From Formivibrio sp. (GTDB lineage Bacteria > Pseudomonadota > Gammaproteobacteria > Burkholderiales > Chitinibacteraceae), in assembly GCA_031291275.1 (NCBI GenBank), contig JARLJJ010000366.1, forward strand, positions 1-37,502: 37,502 bases of DNA, in the 5' to 3' direction. Below are positions 17,045 to 25,635 of this stretch, one piece after another (the stretch's first letter is position 1; each line of letters opens with the position of its first letter). The notes beneath the pieces are model-generated. The model was not told the origin of the DNA. It ran no database searches and worked only from the letters and a program-made list of their open reading frames with translations. A program made the translations under genes and the position numbers.

Positions 17045-17743
17045 ATGAGGAATTCTTTTTATTTAGTTAGGCCTATGCCAAAAATTTTTATAGCTACCGT
17101 CGTTGCATGTGTAATGGTTATTGCAGGGCTTGTACTAGCTGGAGCATCGCTTTCGCAGTATGTAGCCGTACTAATTTCTTTGCTTGCCCTTATTGTGTCG
17201 ATTACATCAGCGTTCAAAGAAGATATCTTCCCATTCCAGCCAAGCGTACTGCTTGATGAAATTGTTATGGCTCCAACGAGCGGTCCTTCGCATAACAGCG
17301 TTGCCCTTGTGTTGCCCCTAACTTTTATTAACAGAGGCAACGGTGCAGGAATAATTCACATGGCCGCTATCAAAATCGAATATGAAGGCAAAGCAAAGTT
17401 ATACACACCAATAGCCGAGATTGATTATCAAAAATATCTTTCCGGAATGCGTAAACTTCACGGGGAAAATATTTTAGGAACGTTCAATTCATTTGCCCTG
17501 GCAGGCAAAGCTACATTGAAAAAATTCATCCTATTCGCTCAGGAAGAAAAATCTGATAAATACCCTTTTTCCTCATGGAGTCCAGGAAATTACACTTTTA
17601 GGGTGTTCATCAATCAATCAAATGGTGGGCAAGCGCAAGAGGTTTGTTGTCTCGGGCCTATGCAAATAACTACTGAAATGCTCGCTAACTATTCCAGCGG
17701 CTGTGGAGTTTCACTTTGTCCAAGTCGTGCGATATCGGTCTAA
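17045..17743 (+). CDS. Hypothetical membrane-anchored protein, AT-rich orphan
   Basis: No family recognised. The frame is open from about 17015. Candidate ATGs are 17045 and 17075; the second gives the cleanest start (MPKIFIATVVACVMVIAGL), the first adds ten residues, and neither has a strong ribosome site. Two adjacent hydrophobic segments (VVACVMVIAGLVLAGASL and AVLISLLALIVSITSAF) form a hairpin anchor. A soluble domain of about 170 residues follows that looks like an immunoglobulin/beta-sandwich fold (VALVLPLTFINRGNGAGIIHMAAIKI..., SWSPGNYTFRVFIN). Composition is markedly AT-rich against the neighbouring galE and flippase genes. It sits between two copies of the REP-like repeat (16879-16971 and 17818-17836). 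Both points suggest horizontal gain as a single-gene cargo. Confidence 0.65.
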   Translation: MRNSFYLVRPMPKIFIATVVACVMVIAGLVLAGASLSQYVAVLISLLALIVSITSAFKEDIFPFQPSVLLDEIVMAPTSGPSHNSVALVLPLTFINRGNGAGIIHMAAIKIEYEGKAKLYTPIAEIDYQKYLSGMRKLHGENILGTFNSFALAGKATLKKFILFAQEEKSDKYPFSSWSPGNYTFRVFINQSNGGQAQEVCCLGPMQITTEMLANYSSGCGVSLCPSRAISV

Positions 17744-17817
17744 CATTGCACTCAACTCGGACACCAAGCATATAGTTTTCATTTTGCGGCGCATGTTGGG
17801 TGTCTGTTGGCTCTGCG

Positions 17818-17836
17818 CGTAGGTCGGATAAGCCGC
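17818..17836 (-). repeat. REP-like repeat, fragment (copy C)
   Basis: CGTAGGTCGGATAAGCCGC is the exact reverse complement of the right end of copy A (16953-16971). Only this arm is recognisable. It lies in the 17744-18241 gap, which contains no gene. Confidence 0.75.
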
Positions 17837-17954
17837 TTCGCTTTTCCTGTTTACGGCGCTGGAAACCGGCCTGCACCGGTATGACGGCCAAAACCAAACC
17901 ACCAACCTTTGTGATTCCCCGCTGCCAACTATCACAGACGGTTTACCTTTCCCC

Positions 17955-18134
17955 TGGGCCAAGCGCCGAAGGAGTGGAGTGAGACTTTAGGCTCGCGACC
18001 GACTGAGGGAACACCGGAGGTGCGCAAGGCGGGGGCTCCTTTCTTTCGTACCTTTCTTTGGAGAAGCAAAGAAAGGTACCTGCCCGCCGTGCGGAAACGG
18101 CTCTGAGCAACCGCGCCGCAAGGCGCATAAGACC
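17955..18134 (-). repeat. Partial inverted copy of the 485-bp element
   Basis: Read on the minus strand this matches the left 200 bp of the element at 6667-7151. Shared features are the end sequence GGTCTTATGCGCC (one mismatch to the other copy), the hairpin GTACCTTTCTTTG / CAAAGAAAGGTAC (18048-18060 and 18067-18079, perfect 13-bp stem), a second short AAAGAAAG, GTCGGTCGCGAGCC, and CTCCACTCCTTCGGCG. The other half and the second terminal repeat are absent. It fills much of the 17744-18241 non-coding gap before the polysaccharide locus. Confidence 0.75.
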
Positions 18135-18241
18135 AACCGTTCACATGCTTCGCCGCGCGCTCTCCGTAAATATCCCCGCCACGGTGTCTCCATAGTCGAA
18201 TAAGGGTTAAAATTCAGCGCCCTGCCACCCACGCCGCCCCC

Positions 18242-19492
18242 ATGACCCTCGATTCCCGCCTGCGCTCCAACATCATCTCGCTCTATCTGGTGCAGGGGCT
18301 GAATTATCTTGTCTCGTTCGCCACCTTCCCGTTCCTGGCCCGCACCCTCGGCGCGGAGGGCTTCGGGGTGATGAACTATGCGTTTGCGGCAATCCAGTAC
18401 GGCGTGCTGTTCACCGATTTCGGCTTCAACCTGTCCGCCACGCGTGAGGTGGCCGTGGTGCGCGATGATCCGCACGCTGCGGCGGCCATTTTCTGGCGCA
18501 CCACCTGGGCCAAGACCGCGCTGATGCTGGCTTCGTTTATTGCGTTGATTCCCAGCACTTTCGCCATTCCGCAATGGCATATGCAAGCGCCGGTCTTTCT
18601 CGCTTCACTTGTTTATATCCTCAGTTCGGTGTTCTTCCCGATCTGGTGGTTCCAGGGCTTCGAGGAAATGCGCTTTGCCTCGTTCCTCACCGTGATCGCC
18701 CGCGCACTGATGCTGGGTTTTCTGTTGTTGTGGGTGAAAGGCCCGCAGGACGTGGTACTGGCGGTATTGCTGCAAGCCGCGCCGGCCATGCTGGCAGGCG
18801 TGCTGTGGTGGTGCAGCGGCTGGGGCGTGGCACGTCCGCAGTGGGTGAAGCCCGGCCGGGCCGAAATCATGGCCTCGCTCAAGGCCAGCTGGCCGCTGTT
18901 CCTGTCATCGGTCGCCACCAATCTCTATACCACCTCGACCACCGTGCTGCTCGGCTTCTTCGCGCCGGCGGCACAAGTGGGCTACTTCGCCGCCGCCAAC
19001 AAACTGACCTATACCGCGCAAGGGTTGATCGGTCCGCTGGTACAAGCGACCTATCCGCGCATCGCACAACTCGCGGTACATGACAGGAAAGGCGCGCTCG
19101 CGCTGATCAACAAATCATTCACGGCACAAGGCGGCGTCGGCCTGTTGCTCACTTTCATCCTTGCTGCCGGCGCGCCGTGGATCGTCCCGCTGCTGTTGGG
19201 CCGTGGCATGAGCGGCGCGGTGGCGGCACAGATGTGGCTCGCCGCGGTGATCCTGATCGGCGCGCTGAGTTTTGTTTATGGCCTGCAAACGCTGCTGCCG
19301 TTTGGCGAAGAGCGCTATTACAGCCGCGTGCTGATCGTGGCCGGTTTTCTCAACGTCGGCCTCTTGTTCATCTGCCTGCCGCTCGCTAATACTGCCGTCA
19401 CCGCAGCACAGGTCGTGGTCGTAGTCGAAGCGTATATTCTGGCTGCATTCTGGTGGCGCGCGCGCAAGATTCACAAGGAAATTGCCGCATGA
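18242..19492 (+). CDS. Wzx-like oligosaccharide flippase
   Basis: A 416-residue polytopic membrane protein of the polysaccharide transport (MOP) superfamily, expected to flip lipid-linked oligosaccharide units across the inner membrane. The N-terminus LRSNIISLYLVQGLNYLVSFATFPFLARTLG, with GFGVMNYAFAA next, is the standard opening of Wzx/RfbX proteins. About 11-12 hydrophobic segments follow. LFLSSVATNLYTTSTTVLLGFFAP is the typical start of the second half. It opens a tight rightward unit with two glycosyltransferases (4-bp overlaps). The presence of a flippase together with a WbaP-type transferase at 25702 indicates a Wzx/Wzy-type O-antigen, capsule or exopolysaccharide pathway. No Wzy polymerase was found in the window. 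Confidence 0.9.
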   Translation: MTLDSRLRSNIISLYLVQGLNYLVSFATFPFLARTLGAEGFGVMNYAFAAIQYGVLFTDFGFNLSATREVAVVRDDPHAAAAIFWRTTWAKTALMLASFIALIPSTFAIPQWHMQAPVFLASLVYILSSVFFPIWWFQGFEEMRFASFLTVIARALMLGFLLLWVKGPQDVVLAVLLQAAPAMLAGVLWWCSGWGVARPQWVKPGRAEIMASLKASWPLFLSSVATNLYTTSTTVLLGFFAPAAQVGYFAAANKLTYTAQGLIGPLVQATYPRIAQLAVHDRKGALALINKSFTAQGGVGLLLTFILAAGAPWIVPLLLGRGMSGAVAAQMWLAAVILIGALSFVYGLQTLLPFGEERYYSRVLIVAGFLNVGLLFICLPLANTAVTAAQVVVVVEAYILAAFWWRARKIHKEIAA

Positions 19493-20499
19493 CGCCGCGC
19501 ATCTCGATTGTCCTGCCCTGCTACAACGCCGCCACATACTTGCAGGAAACATTGGATTCGCTGAGCCGCCAGACCTGGCGCGACTTTGAATGCATCGCGA
19601 TTGACGATGGATCGGGCGATGCCACCCGCACGATCCTGCAAGCGCACGCCGCCCAGGACCCGCGTTTCACGATCATCAGTCGCGAAAATCGGGGCCTGAT
19701 CTCCACCTTGAACGAAGGCATCGCCGCCGCGCGCGGCGAGTGGATCGCCCGCATGGATGCCGACGATATCGCCCATGCCGAGCGGCTGGAGATGCAGCTC
19801 GCGCATGTTGAACAAACCGGTGCCGACATTTGCGGTTGCTGGATTCGCTTCTTTGGCGACCGTCGGGGTGAATGGCACCTGCCAAGCGACGACGACGCCA
19901 TTCGCGCCCACCTGATCTTCAATGTGGCGCTGGCCCATCCGACCGTCCTGGCGCGCACCAGCCTGCTGAAAGTGCATCCGTACGATCCGGTCAACGAGTT
20001 TGCCGAAGACTACGGCCTGTGGTGCGAGCTGGCGCTGTCCGGTGCCAAATTCGCCAACGTGCCGCAAGTGCTGCTCGATTACCGCACCCACGCCGGACAG
20101 ATCAGCCAGACCCGCGCTCGCGCCATGCGCGCCACCGGCCAGCGCGTGCGCGCACGCTATATTCCGGCTTATCTGCCCGAAGAACTCAAACCCGTCGCCG
20201 CGCGCCTGATTGAACTGGCCGAGCCGGCCCGCCTGCTGACCGAGGACGAATTCTGCTGGTTGGCTGTTCTCCTGCTGCGCTTGAAGGCCTGGCAACCGCA
20301 ATGCGCCAGCGCCTTCGGCACGATCTGGCTCGATGCACTGCAACGCACACCGCAAGCCGGATTGCGCCTGGCACTGCTCACGGCACGGCTGGCCCGCGCG
20401 TTTCCGCTACCCAAGAGCGAAGGTCGGCGTTACCTGCGCCAGCTCGCCCGCTGCATCGCCGGTCCGCGCATCGGCGGCTGGCTCAAGGGGCTGCGATGA
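19489..20499 (+). CDS. Family 2 glycosyltransferase
   Basis: A GT-A fold inverting glycosyltransferase of 336 residues that adds a sugar from a nucleotide donor to the lipid-linked chain on the cytoplasmic face. The opening ISIVLPCYNAATYLQETLDS and IAIDDGSGDATRTIL are classic GT2 motifs. The metal-binding DXD is in ARMDADDIA. EDYGLWCELALSG is the usual acceptor-side acidic motif. A C-terminal region of about 110 residues is helical. The start chosen (ATGA at 19489) overlaps the flippase stop; the longer frame from 19453 is not needed. Donor and acceptor sugars are unknown. Confidence 0.92.
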   Translation: MTPRISIVLPCYNAATYLQETLDSLSRQTWRDFECIAIDDGSGDATRTILQAHAAQDPRFTIISRENRGLISTLNEGIAAARGEWIARMDADDIAHAERLEMQLAHVEQTGADICGCWIRFFGDRRGEWHLPSDDDAIRAHLIFNVALAHPTVLARTSLLKVHPYDPVNEFAEDYGLWCELALSGAKFANVPQVLLDYRTHAGQISQTRARAMRATGQRVRARYIPAYLPEELKPVAARLIELAEPARLLTEDEFCWLAVLLLRLKAWQPQCASAFGTIWLDALQRTPQAGLRLALLTARLARAFPLPKSEGRRYLRQLARCIAGPRIGGWLKGLR

Positions 20500-21584
20500 A
20501 AATCGTCTTCTTCGTGCGCGACCTGGGGCTGGGCGGGGTCGAGCGTTGCGTCACGCTGGTTGCCGCGGGGCTTGCCGCGCGCGGCTTTGACGTGACCATC
20601 GCCATGCTGGGCGGCAAGCGCAACCTGTGGACCGCGCAGACCGACAGCGTGCGCGTAGTCGATCTCTCTTCCCGCTGGCACGGCAAAAAGCCGTGGACCT
20701 GGCTGGCCGGCTGGCGCGCCGCACGCGCTCTTGCCAGGGAAGCCGATGTGGCGATCGCCGCGACTTTCCTGATGCCGCTCTATATGGCCTGGGCTGCGAC
20801 TCTCGGCCTGAAAAAGCGCCTGATCGGCTGGGTGCATGGCCCGATGCAAGAGTTAGACAACTTCGCCCGCATGAACCCGATCCATCGCGCTGCCTGCCGC
20901 TTCATCTACCGCCGCCTGCCGGAAATCCTCTGCGTCTCCGACCACACGCGCCAGTCGTTCGCGCGCTGGCTTGGCCTGCCGGTGCAAGCGGGCTGGCAGG
21001 TAATGCCCAACTTCGTCGAAGCGCTGTCGGCGGATTCCGCCCCGGCCGCCAGTCGCGAACCGCAGGCGCCACTGCAACTCTTGTTTGTCGGCCGCATTGC
21101 CGAGGAAAAACAGCCGCACCTGTGGCTCGATACGCTCGAAGCCCTTGCCGCGCGAAGTTTGGCCGCCGAGCTCACCATCTTGGGCGAAGGCCCGCTGCAA
21201 GATTGGGTAAAAAGCGAAGCCCTTCGCCGCCAATTGACCGTACACTTCCACGGCCAGATCGGCGGTGTGAGCGAATTCATGCGCCGCGCCGACTGGCTGC
21301 TGTTAACCTCGCGCTTCGAAGGCTTCGGCCTGGTCGTCCTCGAAGCGATGCAGGTCGGCCTGCCGGTAGTCAGTACCGATTCCGGCGGCGTGAACGATTT
21401 CTTCCAGAACCGGGTCAACGAATTTGTCGTGCAGGAAGCGACGGGCGCGGCGCTCGCGGCTAAAATCGCCGCGCAATTGCCGCAGCATGCCGAAATCGGC
21501 AAATGGCTGAAAAACCGGGCGCAGGATTACGCGCTGGAGGTGTTGCTGGGGAAGTGGGTGGCGTTGCTGAAAAAAGGGCATTGA
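20496..21584 (+). CDS. Family 4 glycosyltransferase
   Basis: A GT-B fold retaining glycosyltransferase of 362 residues. MKIVFFVRDLGLGGVERCV is the N-terminal acceptor-domain motif (G-G-x-E). LLFVGRIAEEKQPHLWLDTL starts the C-terminal donor domain. The nucleotide-sugar motif E-x7-E appears as SRFEGFGLVVLEAMQVGLPV. It starts at the ATGA overlap with the preceding GT2 gene; the long upstream open frame is that gene in another frame. It is the third gene of the flippase-GT2-GT4 unit. A REP-like repeat follows its stop codon within a few bases. The sugar transferred is unknown. Confidence 0.92.
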   Translation: MKIVFFVRDLGLGGVERCVTLVAAGLAARGFDVTIAMLGGKRNLWTAQTDSVRVVDLSSRWHGKKPWTWLAGWRAARALAREADVAIAATFLMPLYMAWAATLGLKKRLIGWVHGPMQELDNFARMNPIHRAACRFIYRRLPEILCVSDHTRQSFARWLGLPVQAGWQVMPNFVEALSADSAPAASREPQAPLQLLFVGRIAEEKQPHLWLDTLEALAARSLAAELTILGEGPLQDWVKSEALRRQLTVHFHGQIGGVSEFMRRADWLLLTSRFEGFGLVVLEAMQVGLPVVSTDSGGVNDFFQNRVNEFVVQEATGAALAAKIAAQLPQHAEIGKWLKNRAQDYALEVLLGKWVALLKKGH

Positions 21585-21587
21585 ATC

Positions 21588-21675
21588 GGTAGGCCGGAAA
21601 AGCGTAGCGCCTTCCGCCGCATGGAGATTAAAAACACATACGTCGTATGGCGCCTACGGCTTATTCGACCTACGC
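21588..21675. repeat. REP-like palindromic repeat, copy B
   Basis: CGGTAGGCCGGAAAAGCGTA (21588-21607) matches copy A (CGTAGGTCGGAAAAGCGTAG) with few changes. The right arm CGGCTTATTCGACCTACG (about 21658-21675) matches the right end of copy A. The centre differs from copy A. It fills the gap between the GT4 stop and the acetyltransferase start. Confidence 0.8.
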
Positions 21676-21689
21676 GGCTGAGCGAAATC

Positions 21690-22223
21690 ATGCATATACG
21701 TATTGCAGGCATAGAAGACTGTCGGTCCCTACAAAAAATTGGCCTCAATACTTACCGCGAGCATTTTTCCGACATTTGGACAGAGCAGGGTCTGAGTTAT
21801 TTTTTGGAGCGTGATTTTTCAGAGGACACAATTTCTGCCAGCTTATCGGTTCCGGAAAAAAATACTTGGCTGATTGCTTCACGCAGTGCGAATGGCGAAC
21901 CTGTCGGCTTCGCTAAAATCAACTGGCACTCACCACTGCCAGAGAACAAAGAGACTGGTGCAGAACTACAAAAAATCTATTTATTACGCTACGCAAAAGG
22001 GATGGGCATCGGCAAAATCCTGGTCAACCGGGTCTTCGAACTTGCTCTTACAAAGGCAGAGCCATGTGTTTGGCTAGACGTTCTTAAAACTAACAAAGCG
22101 GCCCAGATTTTTTACAAGCACATGGGATTCAATCCCATTTTGGAGATACCGTTCAAGACTGATATTCAAGATATCGGAATGATTGTGATGAAACGTAGCA
22201 TCAGTGAATTGGGCCGAATATAA
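21690..22223 (+). CDS. GNAT-family N-acetyltransferase
   Basis: A 177-residue acetyl-CoA-dependent acetyltransferase of the Gcn5-related fold. MHIRIAGIEDCRSLQKIG is the usual N-terminal start. WLIASRSANGEPVGFAKINW is strand beta4, and LQKIYLLRYAKGMGIGKILV (about 94-113) is motif A with the pyrophosphate-binding R-x-x-x-G-x-G. VLKTNKAAQIFYKHMGF is motif B. The substrate is unknown; acetylation of an amino sugar is possible given the location, but drug or protein substrates are equally possible. It is AT-richer than its neighbours, is preceded immediately by a REP-like repeat and interrupts the polysaccharide locus, so it looks like an insertion. The ATG at 21690 is used because the upstream extension lies in the repeat. 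Confidence 0.82.
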   Translation: MHIRIAGIEDCRSLQKIGLNTYREHFSDIWTEQGLSYFLERDFSEDTISASLSVPEKNTWLIASRSANGEPVGFAKINWHSPLPENKETGAELQKIYLLRYAKGMGIGKILVNRVFELALTKAEPCVWLDVLKTNKAAQIFYKHMGFNPILEIPFKTDIQDIGMIVMKRSISELGRI

Positions 22224-22313
22224 GAAGTCCAACGTTTACCCTGACACCGGAATTGTCGTCGTACTTCGATTTGATCAGTACCCACCTGCAAATTATTTTC
22301 TCAGGAGATTTAA

Positions 22314-22919
22314 ATGAATATTTTGATTCGCACACTGCTGGTTTCCAGCATTCTGGTCCCGCTAGCCCAGGCGGCAGACCTGCCTGCTGCATCTGCATCC
22401 GCCCCAAGCGCTGCATCAGCGCCAGTGAGTGCATCCAGCCCGGCCACCGCAGCATCAGCACCGGCCACGGCCCCCAATCAATCCACTGCCGCCGCAATAC
22501 CGAGCAAAGAAGATGCCGTAAAAGCCATCGCGGTACTGGAAAACAGTTTCCTCGGACTGGAAGCGCCTGCTGCCGCTCAGTCCATCATGCTGTTTGCCGA
22601 AAACAGCAAACAAGTCTCGGTTCAATTGAGCCTCAAGACTACGCCCTGGATTTTTGGCAAAGCCAAAGACAGTAAAGCCGAGGAAGAAAACTATAGACGC
22701 ATGCTGCTCGTGGCATACCTCGCAGGCAATATGAAATCCCAATTTGCCGCAGGAAAACCGATTGATAATCCGCAGGCAGGCTGGGAATTTGCGCTAAAGG
22801 CTTACCAGACCATCAAGCAGGATAACAACAAGATCAAGATTCCCGAGCTGGAAACGCTGCAATTACAGCAAAGCAAAGGACAACTTCCGGCCTTGGCGAA
22901 AAAAGCCCTGAAAAAATAA
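22314..22919 (+). CDS. Hypothetical exported protein with Ala/Ser/Pro-rich linker
   Basis: No family recognised. It has 201 residues with a signal peptide (MNILIRTLLVSSILVPLAQA). A low-complexity linker (about 21-65) built of Ala-Ser-Ala-Pro and Ala-Thr follows. The predicted alpha-helical domain (about 66-201) starts EDAVKAIAVLENSFLGL and ends LPALAKKALKK. The linker suggests that the domain is held away from the membrane or from a partner in the periplasm. A clear AGGAG ribosome site lies 8 nt before the ATG. The following glycosyltransferase starts 3 bp after its stop, so it is the first gene of the second polysaccharide unit (22314-25617). Confidence 0.8.
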   Translation: MNILIRTLLVSSILVPLAQAADLPAASASAPSAASAPVSASSPATAASAPATAPNQSTAAAIPSKEDAVKAIAVLENSFLGLEAPAAAQSIMLFAENSKQVSVQLSLKTTPWIFGKAKDSKAEEENYRRMLLVAYLAGNMKSQFAAGKPIDNPQAGWEFALKAYQTIKQDNNKIKIPELETLQLQQSKGQLPALAKKALKK

Positions 22920-22922
22920 ATC

Positions 22923-23729
22923 ATGCCCCGACTCGCCCTGCTGATTCCGCACTATAACAACCCACACGGCCTGGCGGCCTCGCTCGCCTCGGTCGGTGCG
23001 GACGAATGCGTCGATGCGTTTGTTGTCGACGACGGCAGCACGCGCGCGCCGCTCGACGAAGCACTGGCCAGGGCAGCGTGGCGCGCACAGGGCGAGGTCA
23101 AGTTCCTTTACCTGCCGCAAAATCGCGGTATCGAACATGCGCTGAATGCGGGGCTGGCGGCCATCGTCGATGCCGGTTACGACTACGCGGCACGCCTCGA
23201 TTGCGGCGACTTGAACGTAGCCGACCGCTGTGCGCGGCAGGCGGCATTTCTGGATGCCCATCCGGACGTGGCGTTGCTGGGTTCGGCGGTGGTGTTTTTC
23301 GACGAAACCGGTGACCGCTTCACGCTGAACCAGCCGCAAAGCCACGCCGAGATCGTGCGCCAGATGCACGATGACAACGCCTTCACCCATCCGGCCGTGA
23401 TGTTCCGCATCGCTGCGGTGAAGCAGATCGGCCTTTACCCGACCGATTGCCCGGCGGCGGAGGATTTTGCCTATTTCTGGCAGTTTGTCGCGCACTACCA
23501 GACCGCCAATCTAGCCGAAGTGCTGGTCAGGACCGAATACGCGGCAGGCGGCATTTCGCTTTCCAAGCGCAAGTTGCAACAGCGTACGCGGCTGAAAATC
23601 CTGTGGCGACATTTCGACTGGACGCCGCGCTCGGCATTATTGCTGCTGAAACCGCTGGCCTGGCAAGTGATTCCGTTTGGGCTGGCGCAACGTGTGAAAC
23701 GACTTTTAGGCATCAAATCGTGGTCATGA
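22923..23729 (+). CDS. Family 2 glycosyltransferase (tandem paralogue 1)
   Basis: A 268-residue GT-A fold glycosyltransferase. LALLIPHYNNPHGLAASLAS and FVVDDGSTRAPLDEAL are the nucleotide-sugar-binding start. ARLDCGD takes the place of the DXD metal motif. PAAEDFAYFWQF is the acceptor-side acidic motif. The Arg/Lys-rich SLSKRKLQQRTRLKILW near the C-terminus and a final hydrophobic stretch suggest peripheral membrane attachment. Its stop overlaps the next gene (ATGA), which is its close paralogue of exactly the same length. The sugar is unknown. Confidence 0.9.
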   Translation: MPRLALLIPHYNNPHGLAASLASVGADECVDAFVVDDGSTRAPLDEALARAAWRAQGEVKFLYLPQNRGIEHALNAGLAAIVDAGYDYAARLDCGDLNVADRCARQAAFLDAHPDVALLGSAVVFFDETGDRFTLNQPQSHAEIVRQMHDDNAFTHPAVMFRIAAVKQIGLYPTDCPAAEDFAYFWQFVAHYQTANLAEVLVRTEYAAGGISLSKRKLQQRTRLKILWRHFDWTPRSALLLLKPLAWQVIPFGLAQRVKRLLGIKSWS

Positions 23730-24532
23730 ACAAACTGGTCTGCCTGATCCCGCACTACAACAACCCGGATGGGCTGGCGAAATCGCTGGCCTCTATCGGC
23801 AAGGATGAAATCTGCGATATCCTGGTCGTTGATGACGGCAGTGTAAAAAAGCCGCTCGACGAAGCCGCTGCACGCGCCGCTTTTTCCGCGCAGGGCACAA
23901 TCCACTTCCTGCGCCTGCCGCAGAACCAGGGCATCGAACACGCACTGAATGCGGGGCTGGCCTGGATTGACGAGCATGGCTACGAGCTGGTGGCGCGCCT
24001 CGACTGCGGCGACGAGAACCTGCCCGACCGCTTCGCCAAGCAAACCGCGTATCTTGCAGCCCACCCGGATGTCGCCCTGCTCGGCGGCGCGGCCAGCTTT
24101 GTCGATCAACAAGGCGTTGAGCAATTTGTGCTGCACCATCCCACCCACGTCCGTGCGATCTGGTGGGCCTTGAAATCCAATTCGGCCTTCATCCATCCGA
24201 CAGTGATGTTTTACATGGCAGCCATCGAAACCACCGGCACTTATCCGCTCGATATTCCGGCGGCCGAGGATTACGGCCTGTTCTGGGAGTTCGCCAAGGT
24301 ATTCCCCGTGGCCAACCTGCCTGATGTGCTGATCCGCTACGAACTCGACCCGGGGGGCATCTCGCTTTCCAAACGCAAGAAGCAGCTCAAATCCCGGCTA
24401 AAGCTGCAGTGGCGCAATCGTGACCGTACCTACGCGGCGTGGTTCGGCATGCTGCGTACCTTGTTGTTGCTGGTGATGCCATATACATTGGTATTCAAGA
24501 TAAAGTCATGGCTACGCGGAGGCCGCACCTGA
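23726..24532 (+). CDS. Family 2 glycosyltransferase (tandem paralogue 2)
   Basis: A 268-residue GT-A fold glycosyltransferase clearly related along its whole length to the previous gene. Shared stretches include IPHYNNP, VVDDGS, GIEHALNAGLA, ARLDCGD, AHPDVALLG, PAAED and GGISLSKRK. The start is the ATGA overlapping the previous stop; the long open frame upstream is the other gene in a different frame. The two copies have diverged to roughly half identity by eye, which suggests an old duplication with separate acceptor or donor choice. The next gene starts on its last base (TGATG). Confidence 0.9.
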   Translation: MNKLVCLIPHYNNPDGLAKSLASIGKDEICDILVVDDGSVKKPLDEAAARAAFSAQGTIHFLRLPQNQGIEHALNAGLAWIDEHGYELVARLDCGDENLPDRFAKQTAYLAAHPDVALLGGAASFVDQQGVEQFVLHHPTHVRAIWWALKSNSAFIHPTVMFYMAAIETTGTYPLDIPAAEDYGLFWEFAKVFPVANLPDVLIRYELDPGGISLSKRKKQLKSRLKLQWRNRDRTYAAWFGMLRTLLLLVMPYTLVFKIKSWLRGGRT

Positions 24533-25617
24533 TGGCCGCTATCGTTCACGTCGTCGAAGCCTTCGGCGCTGGCACCTTGTCAATGGTCAGCGCGATGGCC
24601 AATTGCCAGTCGCAGGCCGGGCATGCCGTCACCGTTATCCACTCGGTACGTGAGGAAACGCCAGACAACTGGCGCGCGCTGTTTGATACACATATTGAGT
24701 TCATTCAATTACCCATGATCCGGGCGATCAATCCGCGGTCAGACTGGCGCGCTACGCGCATGCTGATGACGGAACTCAAACGCATCATGCCGGATGTCGT
24801 GCATCTGCATTCCAGCAAGGCGGGTGCGCTTGGCCGCTTGGCCAGCCTGCTCTACCCGGGCCCCCGCTGGTTCTTTTCTCCACACGGGCTTTCCTTCCTG
24901 CAACACGCCGAAGGGCGGATGAAAAACGCCGTCTTCCTGCTGATTGAAAAGATACTGGCACGGATTCCTGTCACTTTTATTGCCTGTTCACCTTCCGAGG
25001 CCGAACAAATTCGCGCCAATCTGAGCCAGAACGTTATCGTGGTGAACAACGCGATTGACTTGGCGGCCATTCCACCGGCACTGGGTAACGACAATATCGT
25101 GCGCATCGGTACCGTCGGTCGCGTCGCGCTGGCACGCAATCCGGAACTATTTGCCAGCATCGCCAGTGCCTTGCATGGCAAAGGCATCGAGTTTGTCTGG
25201 ATCGGTGGCGGCGATGAAGCGGGCGAAACCGCATTGAAACGGGTTGGGGTGAAACTCAGTGGTTGGGTGGATCGTGCCGAAGCATTGCGCCAGCTCGCCA
25301 CGCTCGATATCTATATCCAGACTTCGCGCTGGGAAGGCCTGCCGGTTGCCGTGATCGAGGCCATGGCCGCCGGCTTGCCGGTGGTGGCGACCAATGTGGT
25401 TGGCAACCGCGACCTGGTCAAAGATGGCAAGACCGGTTGGCTGGCCAATAATTGTGATGATTTCCTCGCCCATCTTGCCCCGCTGATTGCGAACCGCGCA
25501 GAGCGGCACAGACTGGGGGCACAAGCCAAGGCGTATGCCCAAACATACTATTCGCTCGAAACCATGATCAGGGTGCTGGACCACGCATACGGCCTGGATA
25601 GCCAGCACCACGAATAA
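24532..25617 (+). CDS. Family 4 glycosyltransferase
   Basis: A 361-residue GT-B glycosyltransferase. The N-terminal domain has IVHVVEAFGAGTLSMVSAMA and the motif VVHLHSSKAGALGRLA, typical of the group around EpsD/WcaI-type enzymes that often act early in repeat-unit assembly. The donor domain begins RIGTVGRVALARNPELF, and the E-x7-E motif is SRWEGLPVAVIEAMAAGLPV. The ATG at 24532 shares its A with the preceding stop, with GGAGG 10 nt upstream; another in-frame ATG lies at 24508. A strong terminator follows. Sugar specificity is unknown. Confidence 0.9.
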   Translation: MAAIVHVVEAFGAGTLSMVSAMANCQSQAGHAVTVIHSVREETPDNWRALFDTHIEFIQLPMIRAINPRSDWRATRMLMTELKRIMPDVVHLHSSKAGALGRLASLLYPGPRWFFSPHGLSFLQHAEGRMKNAVFLLIEKILARIPVTFIACSPSEAEQIRANLSQNVIVVNNAIDLAAIPPALGNDNIVRIGTVGRVALARNPELFASIASALHGKGIEFVWIGGGDEAGETALKRVGVKLSGWVDRAEALRQLATLDIYIQTSRWEGLPVAVIEAMAAGLPVVATNVVGNRDLVKDGKTGWLANNCDDFLAHLAPLIANRAERHRLGAQAKAYAQTYYSLETMIRVLDHAYGLDSQHHE

Positions 25618-25635
25618 CGCTGTCAGACATGCAAA

